Assembly (NCBI GenBank): GCA_023397655.1
Contig: JAEWTW010000046.1
Location: 1 to 64,000, forward strand
Length of the DNA: 64,000 bases
Source: Bacillota bacterium
GTDB lineage: Bacteria; Bacillota; Clostridia; Christensenellales; SZUA-584
Reading direction: 5' to 3'
Below are positions 7,896-16,415 of the stretch, in pieces. The notes beneath the pieces were generated by a model. The model searched no databases and was not told the origin of the DNA. It saw nothing but the letters and a program-made list of their open reading frames with translations. The position numbers were made by a program, and so were the translations under genes. The stretch's first letter is position 1. Each line of letters starts with the position of its first letter.

Positions 7896-8918
7896 TTAAC
7901 CCACAACTTTGCGCTTAGACATCTGGGCATCGAGCACAACCGCGCCCAGCAGTACAGTACCTTCAATAATTTTATACAGGTTGGACGGTACATCAGCGAT
8001 GCGCAGCCCGTTGCTGAGGCACGTCGTAAACAGCATGCCGAGTATCGCGCCGCCCATGGCGCCGCGCCCGCCTTTCATGCTGACGCCGCCGATCACGCAT
8101 GCGGTGATCACCTTGAGCTCCCAGCCCATGCCGTAGGTCGCCGCCGACGCGCCCATTCGGGCTGCCAGCAGTATGCCGGCCAGGCTGGCGAACAATGCGC
8201 TGAATATAAACGCCATCGTCTTCATGTTCTTTACGTTGATGCCGGTCAGCTCGGCTGCCGCCTTGTTCATGCCGATATAGTAGTATTTTCTGAAGTAGCG
8301 CGACTTGGCCATCAGCACGGAAAACAGTATCAGCAGCACAGCCGCGTAATACACCGGCAGCTGAATGCCAAGGAGCTCGGCCTTGCTGATCTGAGTAAAA
8401 GCTTCGGGCAGATGCTGTATGTCCACGTTGTTGATGGATGTGCTGTATATCGACGAGTAGATAAACTGCGTCATGCCGTAATAGAACAGCCCCATGCCCA
8501 GCGTGGCGATGAACGAGTTGACGCCCACCCGTGAAACCAGCGTGCCGATGATGAACCCGAACAGGCAGGTGACCGCCAGCGTCAGCAGTATCGTACCGAC
8601 AAGCGGCACGCCCAGTACGATCATCGCCCCCGCGAACATGTTGGAGAACATCACGTTGTAGCCCACCGACAAATCTATCTCGCCGTTGATCAGCTGCAGC
8701 GCCATACCGATGACGATGATGCCGGGTATCGAGAACTCAAGCAGCAGCGACGACAGGTTGTATGACGACAGAAACACGTCGGTGAATATGGCGGAGTAAA
8801 ATATGACATACAGCACGATACACGTCAGCGGAATCACCCATCTTTGCTTCGCGATATAGTCAAGTACCGATGCTCCGGTGATTTTCACCGGCTTTTTAAT
8901 ATCTGTTTTAACAGTCAT
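7896..8918 (-). CDS. Ribose-type ABC transporter permease (second)
   Basis: 340 residues, hydrophobic, with the multi-helix pattern of RbsC/XylH permeases. Family segments: GIIVIGMALQLINGEIDLSVG near residue 90, VNSFIATLGMGLFYYG, NKAAAELTGINVKNMK and ACVIGGVSMKGGRGAMGGAILG. Eight to ten membrane spans are expected. Together with the permease at 10430-11401 it would form a heterodimeric channel driven by the two-domain ATPase between them. The start lies 15 bases after the ATPase stop. Confidence 0.93.
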   Translation of the reverse strand: MTVKTDIKKPVKITGASVLDYIAKQRWVIPLTCIVLYVIFYSAIFTDVFLSSYNLSSLLLEFSIPGIIVIGMALQLINGEIDLSVGYNVMFSNMFAGAMIVLGVPLVGTILLTLAVTCLFGFIIGTLVSRVGVNSFIATLGMGLFYYGMTQFIYSSIYSTSINNVDIQHLPEAFTQISKAELLGIQLPVYYAAVLLILFSVLMAKSRYFRKYYYIGMNKAAAELTGINVKNMKTMAFIFSALFASLAGILLAARMGASAATYGMGWELKVITACVIGGVSMKGGRGAMGGAILGMLFTTCLSNGLRIADVPSNLYKIIEGTVLLGAVVLDAQMSKRKVVG

Positions 8919-8933
8919 TTTCTATACCCTCCG

Positions 8934-10421
8934 CTAATTCATGATTCCGGAAGCATACTTCATGATGAATTCTTCAGTTGCTTCATCGCCTGTCATCTCG
9001 CCGGTAATCCTGCCGTTGTGCATCACGTAGATCCTGTCGCTGATCGCCAGCACCTCCGGCAGGTCCGAAGACACCACGATGATGCTCGTGCCAACCTTGG
9101 TCAGGTCGCGCAGTATCTGGTATATTTCCGCCTTGGCCCCCACGTCCACGCCGCGTGTCGGTTCGTCCACGATCATGATCTTGGGGTTCACCGCCAGCCA
9201 CTTGGCCAGCACCACTTTTTGCTGATTGCCGCCCGACAGATTGACGACCTTCTGGTGAATGCTCGGCGTCACGATCCCCAGCTTCTTCTCGTAATCCTCC
9301 GAGATTTCGTTGATGGCCTTCTGATCCAGATTCATGCCCTTGCTCAGCGCCTTAAGGCTGGCTGAAGCGATATTCGCTGCGATGGACATTTCCAGAAACA
9401 GCCCCTGTTCCTTTCTGTCCTCAGGCAGATATCCGATGCCGTTTTTGATGGCATCCTTGGGCGTTTTGATGACCGTCTTGTCCCCTTCCAGATAGACCTC
9501 GCCGCTCTTTTTCCGGTCAGCGCCAAACAGCGCGCGCATCACTTCGGTACGGCCGGCGCCCGCCAGCCCCGCAAACGAGATGATCTCTCCCTTTTTCAGC
9601 TTGAAATTGATATCGCTGAACTTATCCGAATTAAAGTCCTTGCACTCCAGAACAACCTCGTCGCCGATGTCATGCTGGACCCGGCTGAACAGCAGCTCGC
9701 GCCCTACCATCTTGCTGACGATCCAGTTGTTATCGATGTTGATCACGTCCTCTGTAGCGATAAATTCGCCATCCTTGAACACGGTCACCCGGTCGGCAAT
9801 CTGGAATATCTCGGCCAGACGATGGCTGATGTAGATGATGGCCAGCCCCTGCGCCTTGAGCTTGCGCAGCAGCGAGAACAGTATGCCCACTTCTTTTTCC
9901 GTGATCGTCGCGGTGGGCTCGTCGAGTATCAGCACTTTGGGGTTCACCGAAAGCGCCTTCGCGATCTCCACCATCTGCTGCATCGCCGGCGACAGCCTGC
10001 CCACCAACGTCTTCGCGCCGATGTGCAGCCCCAGCTTTTGCAGCAGATCATCCGTTTCCTTGTAAAGCTGTTTCCATTTGATCATGGACAGCGCGCCCAC
10101 CGGCTGGCGGGCGGCGAATATGTTCTCGGCGACGCTCAGGCCGCTGACCAGCGACCGCTCCTGATACACGATGGATATTCCCATGTCGTTCGCGCAGCGC
10201 TGATTGGGTATGTTGACCGTATTGCCGTTCAGACACAGGCAGCCGCCGTCCGGCTTGTAGACACCGGCCAGTATGTGCATCAATGTGGATTTCCCGGCGC
10301 CGTTTTCACCGCACAGCGCATGTATTTCACCTTCCCGGACATCGAAATCAACACATTTGAGCGCCCGAACGCCCGGGAATTCCTTGACGATTTGTTTGGC
10401 TTCCAGCACAGCTTTCATCAT
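8934..10421 (-). CDS. Ribose-type ABC transporter ATP-binding protein, two ATPase domains
   Basis: 495 residues, the length of RbsA/XylG/MglA. The first domain has Walker A GENGAGKST and Walker B VLILDEPTA; the degenerate signature (LSPAMQQMVEIAKAL) is usual for the N-terminal half. The second domain has a diverged Walker A region (FAGLAGAGRTEV), the intact signature LSGGNQQKVVLAKWL and MIVDEPTRGVDVGAKAEIY. It powers sugar import with the two flanking permeases. The gene begins 8 bases after the upstream permease stop. Confidence 0.95.
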   Translation of the reverse strand: MMKAVLEAKQIVKEFPGVRALKCVDFDVREGEIHALCGENGAGKSTLMHILAGVYKPDGGCLCLNGNTVNIPNQRCANDMGISIVYQERSLVSGLSVAENIFAARQPVGALSMIKWKQLYKETDDLLQKLGLHIGAKTLVGRLSPAMQQMVEIAKALSVNPKVLILDEPTATITEKEVGILFSLLRKLKAQGLAIIYISHRLAEIFQIADRVTVFKDGEFIATEDVINIDNNWIVSKMVGRELLFSRVQHDIGDEVVLECKDFNSDKFSDINFKLKKGEIISFAGLAGAGRTEVMRALFGADRKKSGEVYLEGDKTVIKTPKDAIKNGIGYLPEDRKEQGLFLEMSIAANIASASLKALSKGMNLDQKAINEISEDYEKKLGIVTPSIHQKVVNLSGGNQQKVVLAKWLAVNPKIMIVDEPTRGVDVGAKAEIYQILRDLTKVGTSIIVVSSDLPEVLAISDRIYVMHNGRITGEMTGDEATEEFIMKYASGIMN

Positions 10422-10429
10422 GGTTCACC

Positions 10430-11401
10430 TCACTTATTCTTCTTCGATACCACGATATCGAGAACGATGGCGCAGATCAGTATGGTGCCGGTAATGCAGG
10501 GCTGCAGGTCCGGCGGAACGTTCGCGATCGTCAGGGCGTTGTTGAGCACTGCGATAAACAGGGCGCCCATGGCCGCTCCCGTGATGGTACCGGTACCGCC
10601 CGTAAAGCTGACGCCGCCCATAACAGCCGCCGTCACGGCCCGTAGCTCCACGCCGGTGCCCATATTAAGCAGAACGGTATTAAACCGCATTGCCGAAATG
10701 ATGCCGCCGAGTGCCGCCAGAAAGCTGCCGATAATGAATGTGGTGATCTTGACACGCGATATGTTGATACCGGACAATTCAGCGGATTTTTGATTGGCGC
10801 CTATGTAATACAGCTGCCGGAAATACCGCGTATTGGCGAACAGTATGGCGAATATCACGATAGCGATGATCATGTAGAAGACGGGCATCTGGATACCCAG
10901 CACCTTCGTCTGCCCCAGCGCCTTGAATGTGGCATCCGGAAAGTCGGTCCAGCCCGTACCGGACAGTATCGTCGCCAGCCCCAGGAATATCATCCCTGTC
11001 GCCAGCGTTGCGATGAACGAGACCACGCCCAGCTTCGCCACGATCAGGCCGTTGATCAGTCCGCACACCATACACAGCACCAAAGCGATTGCGATCGCAA
11101 TGCCGGACGGCACCTTGTCGTAGATCATCAGCCTGCCGCAGATGATAGCGCCCAGCACCATGACGGAGCCAAGGGACAGATCGATCTCAGCCTGAATCAG
11201 CACAATGCTTATTGCCAGCAGTATCATGATTTCCGCCGACATGTTCAGCAGAATCAGCGCAAAGTTTTCGTAGGTTCCGAATGTGGACGGGAATATAAAC
11301 GAAAACAGCAGGCAAAAAGCGATGACGAGAATCAGCAGAGCCAGGGCGCGTTGTGTTGAAATAAATTTGAGGAAATTGTACTTCTTTTCTACCTTCTCCA
11401 T
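10430..11401 (-). CDS. Ribose-type ABC transporter permease (first gene of the transport operon)
   Basis: 323 residues, RbsC-like: ILLAISIVLIQAEIDLSLGSVMVLGAI, VVSFIATLATGMIFLGLATILSG, NQKSAELSGINISRVK and AAVMGGVSFTGGTGTITGAAMG. It is the first gene of the transporter/catabolic operon and follows a 150-base regulatory stretch that carries two LacI-type operator copies and a pair of 19-base direct repeats, described separately. Ribosome site AAGGGG upstream of the ATG. Confidence 0.93.
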   Translation of the reverse strand: MEKVEKKYNFLKFISTQRALALLILVIAFCLLFSFIFPSTFGTYENFALILLNMSAEIMILLAISIVLIQAEIDLSLGSVMVLGAIICGRLMIYDKVPSGIAIAIALVLCMVCGLINGLIVAKLGVVSFIATLATGMIFLGLATILSGTGWTDFPDATFKALGQTKVLGIQMPVFYMIIAIVIFAILFANTRYFRQLYYIGANQKSAELSGINISRVKITTFIIGSFLAALGGIISAMRFNTVLLNMGTGVELRAVTAAVMGGVSFTGGTGTITGAAMGALFIAVLNNALTIANVPPDLQPCITGTILICAIVLDIVVSKKNK

Positions 11402-11426
11402 TATGTTTGCCCCTTACATCAGAAAT

Positions 11427-11453
11427 ATGAAACCGTTTTTGTAACCGTTTTCC
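11427..11453. promoter_or_regulatory. Two adjacent LacI-type operator-like sites in front of the ABC transporter operon
   Basis: On the - strand the sequences read AAAAACGGTTTCAT (11427-11440) and GGAAAACGGTTAC (11441-11453). Both share the AAAACGGTT core with the palindrome TGAAAACGGTTTCA that overlaps the leader of the LacI gene at 18320-19351. The sites lie 25-50 bases before the first transporter gene, in a position suited to block transcription or initiation. Assignment of the regulator is by motif match and proximity. Confidence 0.6.
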
Positions 11454-11512
11454 AACAGATTAAACCAGCCGTTTGCATAATTCATTTTAACGGGGTGTGC
11501 AGTTTAAAGATA

Positions 11513-11554
11513 TGTAGTTTTTTTAGGAGTTGGTGTGTAGTTTTTTTAGGAGTT
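11513..11554. repeat. Two 19-bp direct repeats, 23-bp period, between the sensory genes and the transporter operon
   Basis: The unit TGTAGTTTTTTTAGGAGTT occurs at 11513-11531 and again, identically, at 11536-11554, separated by 4 bases. The second copy overlaps the stop codon of the upstream solute-binding-protein gene. They lie about 110-150 bases before the transporter start. Tandem direct repeats about two helical turns apart are the usual binding-site form for AraC-type regulators, such as the response regulator encoded at 14817-16415. Confidence 0.75.
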
Positions 11555-12809
11555 AGTTACAGATGATGTTGTCAAACTCTTTTGCAAGCTGCCGCGCGTC
11601 AATCAGCCCTGCAATAAATTTCTTGGCCAGAGCGTTAAGGCTGCCGTCTTCTTCCGATGACAGACCCGCAAATGGGTCCGTCTGATGCGGCTGCGACCGC
11701 AGCGGCTCCCACAGTTTGTTGTATTTCAAAAAGCTCGTATCCACGTTGTTTACCGTCGGATACGAAACCGTCTGTTCACTGTATAATTTTACGATGTCGG
11801 GCCGGCTGAGGAAATCGAGCAGCAGCTTGGCTTCTTCGGTACTGTCGGAGTTCTTGCTGATTCCGATCATCATTTTGCGGTCATCCACGGGAGTTTTGAT
11901 CTGCTGCGAAGAGTTGCCGTATGGAATCGCAAAAACCCCGGGGTCGCAAACCTTTTCAAAATCGTCTCTGGCCAGGTTGAACGACGCGTCCGGCGCAATC
12001 AGCATGGCAGCCTTTGCGTTTTTAAAGTAGTCAAACGCCTGCTGGTAAGTCAGGCTTATCGAATCCGGGCTGATATAGTCCTGATCGATAAGGTATTGGG
12101 TGTCATCAAACAGCGTAATCGTTTCCATATCCGAAAACCGCTTGTCACCGTAGCGATAGGACCATAGCTCTGCCTCGTCGTCGATGGCGTCAAATATGCG
12201 CAGCATATAGATGTATGACGCGACATCTTCATCCCTTGCTCCCAGCACGATGGGCTTGATGTCATTGCGTTTCAGCACCGCGCATAAGCTGACAAACTCC
12301 CTGTATGTTTTCGGGACTTCTAAGTTGTATTTTTCAAAAAGTATTTTGTTATACCATATCCCAAAGTATTCGGCTTTGTAGGATACTGTATAGAGTTTGT
12401 CCCCGGTATCCCTTCTTAGCGTCTCTGTAATTTCCGGATCGTACTTTCGGACGAAGGGCTCGCCGCTGATGTCCAGCAGCCAGTTCTGTGTGACATACTG
12501 GTTCAGCTCGTGACCCATCACACCAAGCACATCCAGCTTTTCACCCATCATCATCTTCTGCTGAATGATGTCATTATATCCCGCCGCATTGTAGTGCTGA
12601 TAATTCACTGTCAGATCCGGATACTCGCTGTTGAACCGGTCAAATATCTCTCCCGGTATATACTCCCAGTGAGCAAAAACGATCTCCTTCTTATTTTCAT
12701 TGTTATTTTGAGTATCCCAATCGGACAGCTGTATTGAGTTGAACAACAATACGCCCAGTAAAAACGTGAGCAAAAATGCTGTCAGCACGTACAACGAACT
12801 CTTCTTCAT
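11553..12809 (-). CDS. Membrane-anchored family-1 extracellular solute-binding protein, probable accessory receptor
   Basis: 418 residues with one N-terminal transmembrane helix (residues 5-26) and no lipobox Cys, so it should stay tethered outside the membrane. The rest resembles family-1 (MalE/UgpB-like) binding proteins: IVFAHWEYIPGEIFDRFNSEYPDLTV near the start, KILFEKYNLEVPKTYREF, AAMLIAPDASFNLARDDFEK and KLLLDFLSRPDIVKLYSEQ. No family-1 permeases are next to it; instead it ends a sensory operon with kinase, response regulator and two anchored ribose-type binding proteins. A receptor role rather than transport is therefore inferred. Confidence 0.8.
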   Translation of the reverse strand: MKKSSLYVLTAFLLTFLLGVLLFNSIQLSDWDTQNNNENKKEIVFAHWEYIPGEIFDRFNSEYPDLTVNYQHYNAAGYNDIIQQKMMMGEKLDVLGVMGHELNQYVTQNWLLDISGEPFVRKYDPEITETLRRDTGDKLYTVSYKAEYFGIWYNKILFEKYNLEVPKTYREFVSLCAVLKRNDIKPIVLGARDEDVASYIYMLRIFDAIDDEAELWSYRYGDKRFSDMETITLFDDTQYLIDQDYISPDSISLTYQQAFDYFKNAKAAMLIAPDASFNLARDDFEKVCDPGVFAIPYGNSSQQIKTPVDDRKMMIGISKNSDSTEEAKLLLDFLSRPDIVKLYSEQTVSYPTVNNVDTSFLKYNKLWEPLRSQPHQTDPFAGLSSEEDGSLNALAKKFIAGLIDARQLAKEFDNIICN

Positions 12810-12821
12810 ACCCCTACTCTC

Positions 12822-13817
12822 TCAATCCAGAAACTCATCCATATTCCCGGCGTCCACCTCTATCAAGCCGGTGCCCACCTTTTTCGGTATATTGGTCACA
12901 CCATTGCTGCCGTCCTCCTTGGTGATCGTCAGGTCGTTATGGTTGACATCGTACAGCAGCTTGCAGCCAAAGTACGTAAACAGCTCACGCTTCTGACCGA
13001 ACAGCTTTTGCACGCTGCCCTCCTTGAGCAGCTTCAGATGCGCAGGCGTCATGTCCACGCACGTCACCTTCACCTGCTCCTGCAGGCCCAACTCCTTCAC
13101 CGCCTGCGCGATACCGATGCCGCTGTTCGTATCGAAACCCGCGATGCCTTTGATGTCGTAGTCCTGCAGCATCTGCTTCGTGATGCGGACCGCTTCCTCC
13201 ACCGTACCCATGTCGTCGAAGCCTTCCAGCACATAGACGTTTTCATACTGGCTCATGCGGTCGGAGAAACCGGCAAAACCGCTGTCCGTGCTGTTCGCTC
13301 CTACCAGCCCCAGCATGGCGACTGTTCCGCTCTCCCCGATCATGGACGCCAGAGCATCCGCCTGACGTCTTCCGAGGTCATACCAGTCGGTGCCCACATA
13401 AGACAGCCGTTTGCTGTTCGGCAGATCCGTTTCCACCGTGATGGTGGGTATGCCGGCGTCCACCGCGTTATTCACATAGGGCGTGAGGCTGGAGTCCCAT
13501 CCGGAAATCAGTATGCCGTCCGGCTTTGAATCTATCACCTCCAGCAGCAGCCGCGCCTGCTCCACCGTATCAAACTGGCTGGGCGCCACCATCTCCACGC
13601 TCACCCCATACTCTTTTGCAAACTCCTGCAGGCCTTCGTTATCCGCCTGAGTCAGCGCTTTATCGTCGTATGCGGCAATATATACGTATCGCTCATCAGT
13701 ATTCGGAATGATGCCTATCTGTTTGCTGCTGTCTCCGCCCCATATAATAACGGCGTTGATGATCAGGGAAACCAGCAGCAGACCGGCAAGTATGATGATC
13801 AGCACTTTATACTTCAT
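12822..13817 (-). CDS. Membrane-anchored sugar-binding sensor protein (XylFII-like, ribose-type fold), copy 2
   Basis: 331 residues. One N-terminal transmembrane helix (residues 4-27) without lipobox, followed by a periplasmic-binding-protein type-4 domain: KPDGILISGWDSSLTPYVNNA, AGIPTITVETDLPNSKR, GTDWYDLGRRQADA, AGFDTNSGIGIAQAVKE and FGQKRELFTYFG. These segments closely parallel the transporter's own lipoprotein (6729-7781). In the known XylFII-LytS system an anchored binding protein of this kind presents the sugar to a YesM/LytS kinase; the same role is inferred here. Starts 8 bases after the stop of copy 1. Confidence 0.85.
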   Translation of the reverse strand: MKYKVLIIILAGLLLVSLIINAVIIWGGDSSKQIGIIPNTDERYVYIAAYDDKALTQADNEGLQEFAKEYGVSVEMVAPSQFDTVEQARLLLEVIDSKPDGILISGWDSSLTPYVNNAVDAGIPTITVETDLPNSKRLSYVGTDWYDLGRRQADALASMIGESGTVAMLGLVGANSTDSGFAGFSDRMSQYENVYVLEGFDDMGTVEEAVRITKQMLQDYDIKGIAGFDTNSGIGIAQAVKELGLQEQVKVTCVDMTPAHLKLLKEGSVQKLFGQKRELFTYFGCKLLYDVNHNDLTITKEDGSNGVTNIPKKVGTGLIEVDAGNMDEFLD

Positions 13818-13825
13818 AACGCCAC

Positions 13826-14827
13826 CTATATGCCATCGACATTGGAGCTGTCCACTTCGATGAGGCCGGTATCGATCTGCTCCGGAATGTTGACAGTTCC
13901 GTTGAGAGCATCACGGCCTGTCAAATCTATCCGGCTGTGATTGAGCTGATACAGCAGAACCCCCCCATAGTATGTGAACAGTTCCCTCTTTTGCCCCACA
14001 AGCTTCTGCACGGCGCCGCTTTTCAGTATGGCAATATGGGGTGAAGCAATATCCACTGTCGTCACCTTGACTTTGCCCACCATGTTCATTTCCTCCAGAG
14101 CCTGCGCGATACCAGGGCCGCTGTTGGAATCAAACCCGGCGATACCCGCCAGATCAGGGTACTTTGCGAGGAGCTCGAGCGTGATCTCTTTGGACAGCTG
14201 CGGGTTGCTTTCGTCGTCTATTTCGTCCAGCACGATGACGTCATTGTAGTTCTCCATCACGCTGCGGAAACCGTCGTACGCCTGCTGCATGTTGATGCCG
14301 TTGATGCCCATCATCGCCACGATCCCTTTGCCGCCGATGAGCCTGACCATCGCCTCCGCCTGTCTGATTCCCACATCGCCAAAGTCGGAACCGACGAAAG
14401 CCAGCCGCTTGCTGTCCGGCAGGTCAGCGTCCACGGTGATGGTGGGTATGCCCGCGTCTATCGCCATATCCACGTAAGGCGTAAAGCTCAAATCCGTGCC
14501 GCAGACCATCAGCCCGTCCGGTTTCTCCGCAATGACGTCCAGCAGTATCCGTTTCTGCTCCTCCAGATTATAGGTCTCCGGCGCAGCAATTCTCACCTTC
14601 ACGCCGTATTCCTCGGCGAATTTATCCAGACCCTTGGCGTCGTGGTTAAGGATCATGGGGTTGTTCCTGAACACCGCCACATAGACGTACTCCTCCATCT
14701 CGGTATCTTCCGCCGGGGATACCTGTTCATCCGACAGAGCCCTCGCGGAGAAAAGATGAATCAGCGTAAACGCTGCCGAACAGGCGAGCAGCACTGACAT
14801 CACAGCGACAAGTATTTTACTCTTCAT
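13826..14827 (-). CDS. Membrane-anchored sugar-binding sensor protein (XylFII-like, ribose-type fold), copy 1
   Basis: 333 residues from the ATG at 14827, chosen because GGAGGCGG stands 5-7 bases before it; an ATG 15 bases upstream lies on that ribosome site itself. One membrane helix (residues 4-22) with a Cys but no proper lipobox, an acidic linker, then a type-4 binding domain: KPDGLMVCGTDLSFTPYVDMA, AGIPTITVDADLPDSKR, AGFDSNSGPGIAQALEE and VGQKRELFTYYG. It is a paralogue of the next gene and of the transporter's lipoprotein. The start overlaps the end of the response-regulator gene by 11 bases, so receptor and regulator are translationally coupled. Confidence 0.86.
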   Translation of the reverse strand: MKSKILVAVMSVLLACSAAFTLIHLFSARALSDEQVSPAEDTEMEEYVYVAVFRNNPMILNHDAKGLDKFAEEYGVKVRIAAPETYNLEEQKRILLDVIAEKPDGLMVCGTDLSFTPYVDMAIDAGIPTITVDADLPDSKRLAFVGSDFGDVGIRQAEAMVRLIGGKGIVAMMGINGINMQQAYDGFRSVMENYNDVIVLDEIDDESNPQLSKEITLELLAKYPDLAGIAGFDSNSGPGIAQALEEMNMVGKVKVTTVDIASPHIAILKSGAVQKLVGQKRELFTYYGGVLLYQLNHSRIDLTGRDALNGTVNIPEQIDTGLIEVDSSNVDGI

Positions 14828-16415
14828 CAAATCCGCCTCCATTTGCCATGCGGTACTGGGCAGGCGTCATGCCCACATGCTTTGTAAACGCTTTGGAAAA
14901 ATACGCCCGGTCGTTATAACCTATCAGTTCAGCCACACGGGATATGGGGAACGACGTGTTTTCCAGCAGATTCTTGGCGCTGTTTATGCGCACCTCACAC
15001 AGATATTGCTTGAAATTCTTGTTCGTTTCCTGCAGGAACAGCTGGCTCAAATAGCTGGTATTGATGAAATATTCATCCGCAATATCGTTGAGCTTGATAT
15101 CGCTGAAATACTTTTCTTCTATAAGCGTCACTATTTTTTTGATGATATGATGGCCTGTCTCCGCCTCGCTCAGCCGGGCCGTTTCACAAACCTGCAATGC
15201 ACGAACCGACAACAGCCCGACAAAATCGTCATAGGTCACACATTGGGAGAAAAATCGGTCGATGCTCTTGTTTGTGAGGTCTGAATGATCATACTGCCTG
15301 AGCTCTTTGAGCACATTGATCAGCACCAGCAGCAGCTCGATGGCGATCGCCTCCACCTTCGCTCTGATGATCTTCCTGTCGGCCATATCTGCAAAGGCGC
15401 TCTTTATGGCTGATTTGGCGGCAGCATGGTCGCCGGATCTCAGTGCAGAGTCCAGCAGCTTTTTGACGTTTTCAGGCAGCAGATACTCATTATTTTTAAT
15501 CCGCTGATAATGGTCAACAGTCAGCAATGAGCTGGTCCCGAAATTGAGTCTTTGTTCGAACACCTCCTGAGCCTGCCTGAACGCATCCGGCGTGTGCTCA
15601 ATGCCATGAACTGTGCCGCCGAGGCCCACCCATATGCTGATGTCCAGCCACTCCTGCACATTTTTGATGGCCCGCTGTATCTGTTTCTCCAGCAAATGGC
15701 CGTTTAAAGTCCCATAGATCAAACCCAGAAAAGTGCAGGCATTCTGCTCCGTCTGAAAAGCCAGACAGCCCGTTTCCGACTGCATGGTTTCTTCAAAAAC
15801 ATTCAATGCGGCAAAGGCAGCCAAGTCCTGATTGGCAATAGAAAACATCTCGCCAATATCCGTGATCTGCGCCATACAGACGGCGTAATCTCCCGAGTTC
15901 TGCAAACCACAGGCGTCCAGCTCTTCCTTGTTAACCGCAGAGCCTGCAATCAAATCAGTCAGCAGCTTGTATTTGCGCTGCATCTCATTGCCTTGAACCT
16001 GTTCTCTCAGGTTGTCAATATAGACATGGTGCTCTTTTCTCGTCTTTATCTTCTCGATCAGGCGTTCCACAATGCTTTTGAATTCGTTGTTTTCCACCGG
16101 TTTTAAAAGATAATCACAAACGCCGAGCTTGAGGGCTTTTTGCGCATATGAGAAATCCTGATAGCCGCTGATGATGATGAACTGCGCCTCGGGCAGCAGG
16201 CTTAAAGCACCTTCAATAAAAAGCAGACCGTCCAGCTTGGGCATTTTGATATCCGTGATGATGACATCCGGGCGCAGTTCTTCCGCTTTCAGCAAGGCCT
16301 CCTCACCATCGGCAGCCTCGCCCACCACCTCGGCATCCTGTATCAGCTTGCCTATTTTATTGCGTATGCCGCGGCGAATGATCTCTTCGTCATCAACTAT
16401 CAGAAATTTGATCAT
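14817..16415 (-). CDS. AraC-family response regulator (YesN type)
   Basis: 532 residues from the ATG at 16415, which overlaps the kinase stop codon as ATGA and has GAGGA 6 bases upstream. Residues 1-120 form a receiver with acidic pair Asp8-Asp9, phospho-acceptor Asp55 (VIITDIKMPKLDG) and Lys in DYLLKPVEN. The long middle section resembles the YesN linker region; the last 100 residues are an AraC helix-turn-helix pair ending with ISRVAELIGYNDRAYFSKAFTKHVGMTPAQYR. It should activate the transporter operon at 11401 when phosphorylated by the upstream kinase; the direct repeats at 11513-11554 are its likely target. Confidence 0.93.
   Translation of the reverse strand: MIKFLIVDDEEIIRRGIRNKIGKLIQDAEVVGEAADGEEALLKAEELRPDVIITDIKMPKLDGLLFIEGALSLLPEAQFIIISGYQDFSYAQKALKLGVCDYLLKPVENNEFKSIVERLIEKIKTRKEHHVYIDNLREQVQGNEMQRKYKLLTDLIAGSAVNKEELDACGLQNSGDYAVCMAQITDIGEMFSIANQDLAAFAALNVFEETMQSETGCLAFQTEQNACTFLGLIYGTLNGHLLEKQIQRAIKNVQEWLDISIWVGLGGTVHGIEHTPDAFRQAQEVFEQRLNFGTSSLLTVDHYQRIKNNEYLLPENVKKLLDSALRSGDHAAAKSAIKSAFADMADRKIIRAKVEAIAIELLLVLINVLKELRQYDHSDLTNKSIDRFFSQCVTYDDFVGLLSVRALQVCETARLSEAETGHHIIKKIVTLIEEKYFSDIKLNDIADEYFINTSYLSQLFLQETNKNFKQYLCEVRINSAKNLLENTSFPISRVAELIGYNDRAYFSKAFTKHVGMTPAQYRMANGGGFDEE

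Noticed and set aside
11514..11547. Poly-T runs at the end of the receptor operon as an intrinsic terminator
   Set aside because: The T-runs are on the + strand and give A-runs on the transcribed - strand product; no stem precedes them, so a protein-binding repeat is the better reading.
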